Source: Liolophura sinensis | Taxonomy: Eukaryota; Mollusca; Polyplacophora; Chitonida; Chitonidae | NCBI RefSeq assembly: GCF_032854445.1 | Contig: NC_088297.1 | Coordinates: forward strand, 11,990,163-12,054,162 | DNA: 64,000 bases | Reading direction: 5' to 3' | Part shown: positions 58,701 through 64,000 of the stretch, piece after piece | How the letters are laid out: each line of letters opens with the position of its first letter | How positions within the stretch are numbered: the first letter of the stretch is position 1 | Notes under the pieces: model-generated | Told to the model about the DNA's origin: nothing | The model's input: the letters and a program-made list of their open reading frames with translations, nothing else | Database searches by the model: none | Position numbers and translations under genes: made by a program

Positions 58701-61499
58701 GGTAGACTGTTTTGCCAAACATGCTAAGCAAAAATAAGTAGTTCTTTTGATTCTTTATTCAAGTTTAAATGCAGTTCCTTTTAGTTATGCTTCATAGATC
58801 TTTGTCTTGAGGCAGTAAAATGTAATCTAACAGATCTACTTAAAGAGACAGTGCTGTCAAAACCTAGCCACAATAGTTAGATATGACCAGAAATGTTTGG
58901 TATTAAAACTGTCAAATTAGCTCTTTGATTATAAACAGATATATGAATAAAGCACAAACTGTTTTAGTCATTTTGTGTCTTGAGCCAGTGTTATGTAGTT
59001 TGAAAATGTATCCTTACGCTATTATCTTCATATGTAGAGTTTAAGGTACAGGTATACATATCTGTTAATATTCACAGTGGTGATAAAAAGAAAAGTGTTT
59101 TTTTTTTGCATTCTCTCAATTCTAGGAAAACAGCGGGACTCCTGACGGTACTAGAGGCCTTATAGGAAGAAATGCCCATGGGTGCTGCTGAGTTTTGGCA
59201 GAGTATTTACATCACCTTTACATTTTCTGTTTGCAGAGGTTGTTGAAAATTCACAAGCAGCATATGAGGATGCTTATAATATCGCCAAAGTGGAAATGGC
59301 TCCCACACATCCCATACGGCTGGGCCTGGCTCTTAACTTCTCTGTATTCTATTATGAAATTCTCAATTCACCTGATAAAGCTTGTCATCTAGCAAAACAG
59401 GTAGGTGGATTCCCAGTAAATTGTATTGGTAGATCTGTAATCCTCTGGTCTTAGGAATCAAACCACATTAATCTTCTGCACCACACAGTGATGTGAGGAA
59501 AGGCTTATGAAATGTACATGATTCAAAGACAATATCAAATTCAACAAATACAACATTCAAATTCCATTGTTAACGCATACTGGATGTCTCAGTGAGTACT
59601 TTGATTGTAGCCGTGATTAACAGCAGGCAGAGGCTGAGAAAGCAGAGAATTTAAATATGAGACATCTTGGCAGTGCATGTTTTCTCAAAGTTCATGTTTT
59701 TAAACATTACACATAGTTGACACCACTGTGAGCCATCCATCACAACTGCAAACATCATTTGATTAGAAATGTTGTTTGGTATCATTTTTTGAAACCGATG
59801 GTTGTAAGAAATAGTTAACACCTACAATGGGTTGGATCATACACGTAAAGTTTTAGGTTTTTTTCTTTGGGTTTAACAAACTGGCAAAGAAACTAGTCTA
59901 AGTTTGGAGTTGTTCAGGAGTTACGTCCCTTTGAGTAATATTTTTAAGTGCTTAGTTTGAAGTTGAACATTTGTAAGTACTGCGTCAAAGGTAATGTGAG
60001 AAGTTTTTCAACAGTCTTTAAAGGTCTTGTTACTTAAACCTTGTCCTCAGACAGATAAGGGACATGAATATTCAGTTGCACAACTTCCAAGACCATCAAT
60101 TTTCTCTTTGAACTAAACAAAAAAGCAGCAGAGACTTCAGTGAAAATATGGGGACTGTATGAACATAAATGATCTAGAGAACCTTACAGGGTAAAAGGAG
60201 CCTGCACAACCAGCCGATGAAAGTAGAGCTCAATCAGGTTTCTGTAGACTGTAGATTAGGGCAAGTTTCTGTTTTTATGTGCCAAGAATTATTGCCCTCG
60301 TACATAAAGCCAGAGGTCTTTTGTACTTTCAGCTGATGTATTGACATTTTCGAGGATTTGTCTTGCAGATTCCAATATTGAAATGAAGGGGTTACAAGAA
60401 CGCAATATTGATGAAAAATTAACTGATAGACCTGATGCCTTGTTTATGTTGGATATTACGACAAATTCCCTTCATCTTCGGTGAAATGTATACTGCTGTT
60501 AATTGTGTGTAATGTAGCTTTTGTTTTTCACAGGCATTTGATGACGCAATCGCAGAACTAGACCAATTAAGTGATGAATCATACAAAGATAGCACGCTGA
60601 TCATGCAGCTTCTCAGAGACAACCTCACGGTAAGTTGACTCCAACAGTTGAATCGTTTTGTCATTAAAAATTACACTTCTGGTTTCCTTCTTTGATGGTG
60701 TGCATGTTACAGTATGACTGGGTGGAACTTTGTGGTGTTCCAGTGAGACTCCGCCACAAATGTCCACCTTGGGTCTGACCAGCTATAAGGAGACCCTGTC
60801 ATGATTGAAATAATGACATTAAACCTGAGCAAACTTTTCCTGTGTTCATTGAAGGTTTGTTATAAGAACACAGTGGTGTAGCAAATGATTTCTAGGATCA
60901 AAACATGATTTAGATAAGTCTTTGTGTATCTTCACATGTTATAACTATTATGGTACTTAGTAAGGATTTCCATGACTTATTGCACATACTTTGTGTGGAT
61001 TCAATACCAGCCTTGAAAAGAGAATTTATAGTTTTTCATCTGTTTGTAAGGACTTTGGTTACAGTGGGGTTGTCAGCAGTGCTTGTAAGGCCATCTACGC
61101 AATCTTGCATTCTATGAAATCCACCTGGCATGCAAGTGTGTGCACTTTAGGAAAAATTGGTCCGTTTACAGCTGGTACTGATATTTCCTCCACCTCGTAA
61201 AACTAATCAGTCCCTCTCATAGTAAGTGATAAATTCTTGAGTATGGCATCAGTCCTCAGTCAAATAGGTCAATAAACATGTGGTTTGTGTGTTTCTGTCC
61301 TCAGTCAAATAGGTCAATAAACATGTGATTTGTGTGTTTCTGTCCTCAGTCAAATAGGTCAATAAACATGCGGTTTGTGTGTTTCTGTCCTCAGTCAAAT
61401 AGGTCAATAAACATGTGGTTTGTGTGTTTCTGTTCTCAGCTCTGGACCTCGGATAATCCGGGTGATGATGATTCGGAACAGCAAGCCGACAACAACTGA
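46745..61499 (+). CDS. YWHAZ: 14-3-3 protein, zeta/beta class, with mutually exclusive exon 2
   Basis: Exons: 46745-47077, then 57571-57694 (2a) or 57735-57858 (2b), 59237-59400, 60534-60629, 61440-61499. The protein is 258 residues with either choice. It is a dimeric cytosolic adaptor that binds phosphoserine/threonine motifs. Evidence: [20 protein letters not shown] with K61 and R68 of the binding groove; R140-Y141 from exon 2; [19 protein letters not shown] in exon 3; [14 protein letters not shown] in exon 4; LWTSD and an acidic tail in exon 5. Compared with vertebrate zeta it has about 11 extra N-terminal residues ([15 protein letters not shown]). Exon 1 to exon 2 is a 10.5-kb intron. Paralogue naming (zeta versus beta) is by overall resemblance; the epsilon class is excluded by the NNEERNLLS and tail sequences. 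Confidence 0.95.
47078..57570 (+). other. 14-3-3 intron 1 (10.5 kb), no gene seen
   Basis: Starts GTAAGA and ends TTTTTCTCAG. I found no second gene, no clear SINE copy and no tandem array here, in contrast to the repeat-rich SLC17 and MRTO4 introns. A 122-codon open frame at 56986-57354 has no recognised family. First introns of this size often hold enhancers, but none can be named from sequence. Confidence 0.6.
57571..57694 (+). CDS. YWHAZ: 14-3-3 alternative exon 2a
   Basis: Residues 112-152, phase 0 in and phase 1 out: [13 protein letters not shown]...[20 protein letters not shown]. It differs from 2b mainly in the first helix turn, at 139 (His here, Tyr in 2b, next to groove Arg140), and in the loop after LAEV. 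Confidence 0.93.
57695..57734 (+). other. 40-nt intron between exons 2a and 2b
   Basis: GTAAAAATGCC...CTTCCCCACAG. Too short for the two exons to be spliced to each other comfortably. Including both (248 nt) would shift the frame, so the exons must be used alternatively. Confidence 0.85.
57735..57858 (+). CDS. YWHAZ: 14-3-3 alternative exon 2b
   Basis: Same length (124 nt) and phases as 2a: [13 protein letters not shown]...[20 protein letters not shown]. It carries the more usual YYRY of 14-3-3 zeta. A paired arrangement is known in the insect 14-3-3 zeta gene. Confidence 0.93.
61215..61256 (+). mobile_element. Possible SINE core remnant beside the exon 5 repeats
   Basis: TAGTAAGTGATAAATTCTTGAGTATGGC resembles the core TATAAGTGAAATATTCTTGAGTACGGC; short and degraded. 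Confidence 0.4.
61260..61439 (+). repeat. Four 45-bp copies of the 14-3-3 exon 5 acceptor region
   Basis: Units 61260-61304, 61305-61349, 61350-61394 and 61395-61439. Each ends GTTTCTGTCCTCAG (GTTCTCAG in the last, the true acceptor). Every unit is 15 codons and phase 0. Units 1, 3 and 4 are open; unit 2 has ATG TGA. Use of the acceptor ending at 61394 or 61349 would add 15 or 30 residues in frame. Confidence 0.9.
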
Positions 61500-62425
61500 G
61501 GAGAGAAGCGTGTTTGAGCAGTAACCAACACCCAGATAAAAAAAACAGCCAGCTTGTCATCTGGTCATCATATTTACTATGTACACTAACCAACATCTTG
61601 GTAAAACACACACACCGTAACAGGATTGAACTCTGGGAGGGGAACTACTTAAGTGTCAGGTGAGAAACCTGCGACCTGTTCAGCGTACGTCATCATTCTC
61701 ATCAGTTGCTCTCCTCCTGGACTCTGGGTGGACAGATGTTAACCTCTTTCGTGCTGACTTTTGAATTTTTCTCTGCCTGCTGGGCTGATGGCTTTGTAAA
61801 AAGTTTTAGAATTCTTCCCGGAGACGCTGGGAGAGCAGAATGTTTAAATATGAACGAATTTGTGACTTGCACTTGATGGAACCCAGGCGGGACAGAGACG
61901 TATGGGCGTGGCAAACATCAGATACCTGTTTTTAGATTCATTGCTGTTTAAAAAAAAAAAATGACGTAACTGACAATAAGGAATGGACATAGTGCGCTTT
62001 TTTTTTCTTTTTTTTTTTTTTATCATTTATCACTCATGTGGTAGAATCGTATATCAAATGGCTGAAGAAAGAACTTTTTTGTGAACATGTCCTAACAGTG
62101 TCCAGTGCTTATTCTATGTTACATGTTATAAGTTTTCTTTTTGTATCAGCATCTTAATAGTAAGGTATGTGCTTGGGCTCTGAATATATAAATATATGTA
62201 CATTTATAGACCTCCATCTGTTCTGTAGTAGCTTAGTCTAGTGACAGTCAACATTCGGATTATAGTACCACGTCTGTTATCTGTTTGCCTAGTGAAAAAG
62301 AGAGAAAAATAAGTACTTGCCTCGGCAGAAAGTAAAGTAACCTGTTTATCTACTCTCGTCTGATTGCATATTGTGGAAATTAAAGGAAAACACTACATAC
62401 AATAAAAGAACTTGGTAATTTAGTG
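61500..62425 (+). other. 14-3-3 3' UTR (inferred)
   Basis: Runs from the stop codon to an AATAAA at 62401-62406. Contains A/T-rich stretches and a T tract at 62000-62020. Confidence 0.6.
62401..62406 (+). terminator. Probable polyadenylation signal of the 14-3-3 gene
   Basis: AATAAA about 900 bp after the stop. A second AATAAA at 63133-63138 could serve a longer UTR. Confidence 0.55.
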
Positions 62426-64000
62426 GAAGGTTGGGGTCTGTGGGCTATCCATTTCTTTATTCGTCGTAATATCTGTACTAAATGACTTGTAGACATGGTA
62501 TGAAATCACTCCCATTGGTCACCCGTATGTTTGTCTGTTTGCCTGTCGTGTTTGAATATATGCCCGGATTTCCCCCGCTGTGGCTTTGTTCATTTACTGT
62601 GTACCAGATAGTTCTTAAAAAAAAAAATAAGCTAAATCTTAGATGTTTCATTAGTCAGATGGCGTAGCAGTAGCTGTTATTGCTGCATGGTGAACGTGGC
62701 AACCGTTTATGATGGATAGATATTAATGAGAATAATAACAATTGTGGCTTTTTGTATAATCTTCGTCAGTGGCACCAAGACGCGTTGTTCCGTGCTTTTT
62801 GGCAGTGTGTTTTTCGTTTTCATGTATACAACCACTATAACTACATCTATTATGATTTTACCCAAATATGGCAAGCCTTTTCGCTGCTCAGCGGTCTGAC
62901 AGATATATTTAGTGTCACTCATTTTTGCCAAGCAGTGATTGTGGATGAAAAATATAGCAGAGAGCCGTCAGTGTTTGTGGTTCCGCTGCTCAACTTGCCT
63001 GCCTCATAAGGCCTGCTGCAGTGGCTCATCAGCAACTGCAGTCGTCTAGAGCTTGCTGATGAAAATGGTTTTTAGACATCCAGTTAAGTGCAGTAACTTA
63101 TTATGCCCTTTGATTACTTTCACACAGAGAAAAATAAAGTTTCTTTCCTCAATTCATTGTTTGGGCGTACCCTCATCTGCTAATTTGAAACGTGTGGAAA
63201 CCAAAAGCATGCAGTTGGTTATTAACTGTACCGTAGTCTTGAAGAATTCCACATGAAAATACACAATTGCGAAGCATTCCATAGTTCATGGACAGCTTGT
63301 GAAACGGAAAACACTCCATGCATTTTCCAGGGGCTCGTCCACGTCTGTGTAGCGTTGCTAATCCTTAGTATTTGTAGTAAGTTCTGTTAAGTGATGACTT
63401 CAGCTGAGTTTTAAAGAAGACTTCCAGGAATCTCTTTGATAGAGCAAGTGTGACGAGTTTGTCAGATATGGAGACAAGGATGAATATCTGCCACTGTGGC
63501 CTAAATCGGATCCAAGCTGTCAAGTGTTTCTCGGCCTTTGACAATGAATTTGCATTGACATTGAATCCAGGGTTGTGGAAAATCATTTACTCTGGTGATA
63601 ATATTAGCGTTCAGTATGTTTCCTGGGTGTACCTCGTTGTGACAGACAGCTAACCAAGTGATCGAAAAAGAAACAACTTAGCCAGATCGACGAAGTAGGT
63701 AAACTAAGAATTTCGCCCTTTTGATCAAAATTAGGAAACACACCTGGAGTAACCTAAGCCTACTCAGCGCTCGGTAAGCTTACGTCATCTCACGAGGTTC
63801 CATAGTGACGGACCAATGACGTAAAATTTTTAGCATGTACTGTGTCTCGGGTGCCTCCTTGTGACGTCGGCCTACATGAAGGTGATGTACTACTGAAAGG
63901 ATTTCAAGCTTTCACCGGAGGTGCATCAAGCCCTACATGTTATGGTATTCTACCCAGTTACCCTTGTGGAAGCTCAGATTTTGGGATAGTCATTTTCTTC
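62426..64000. other. Downstream region, nothing assigned
   Basis: Possible extended 3' UTR to about 63150. Open frames at 62752-63009 and 63450-63653 have no recognised family. TGACGTAA-type CRE half-sites lie at about 63819 and a GTGACGTCGG at about 63862, near the right edge. Confidence 0.4.

Overview
This is eukaryotic DNA from an intron-rich, repeat-laden animal genome. Three protein-coding genes with conventional GT-AG introns can be rebuilt exon by exon. A tRNA-derived SINE is present in about twenty copies; its consensus (a tRNA-like head, then a central block of about 150 bp, then a TTTA-rich tail) resembles elements I associate with molluscs and other lophotrochozoans. I therefore suggest a mollusc or related lophotrochozoan, with moderate confidence. 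The base composition is AT-rich, with many minisatellites and (TA)n tracts.

Layout. 1-1545: a 51-bp satellite. 1795-3475: a 25-bp minisatellite. 3630-3940: a hairpin MITE. 4341-8400 and 8401-12744: a recent head-to-tail duplication of a noncoding segment of about 4.06 kb. 14832-27154 (+): an 11-exon SLC17 (sialin-like) anion transporter of 531 residues. 28478-39360 (-): an 8-exon MRTO4 ribosome-assembly factor of 264 residues, whose 3' end faces that of the SLC17 gene. 39.4-46.4 kb: intergenic repeats, including a 132-bp array and two (TA)n tracts. 46745-61499 (+): a zeta/beta-type 14-3-3 gene of 258 residues with a pair of mutually exclusive exons. 61.5-64 kb: its 3' UTR and unassigned sequence.

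The three genes have no evident shared pathway. They are a lysosomal/vesicular transporter, a nucleolar 60S assembly factor and a phosphoprotein adaptor, all of widely expressed types.

The most unusual feature is that five local tandem arrays are built from exon-intron junctions of these genes. They are SLC17 exon 2 (acceptor), exon 6 (acceptor) and exon 8 (donor), MRTO4 exon 7 (donor), and 14-3-3 exon 5 (acceptor). Each array multiplies a splice site. The exon 8 array (13 extra copies) and the 14-3-3 exon 5 array (45-bp units) also keep the reading frame, so they could in principle yield in-frame repeat isoforms. That last point is inference and needs RNA data.
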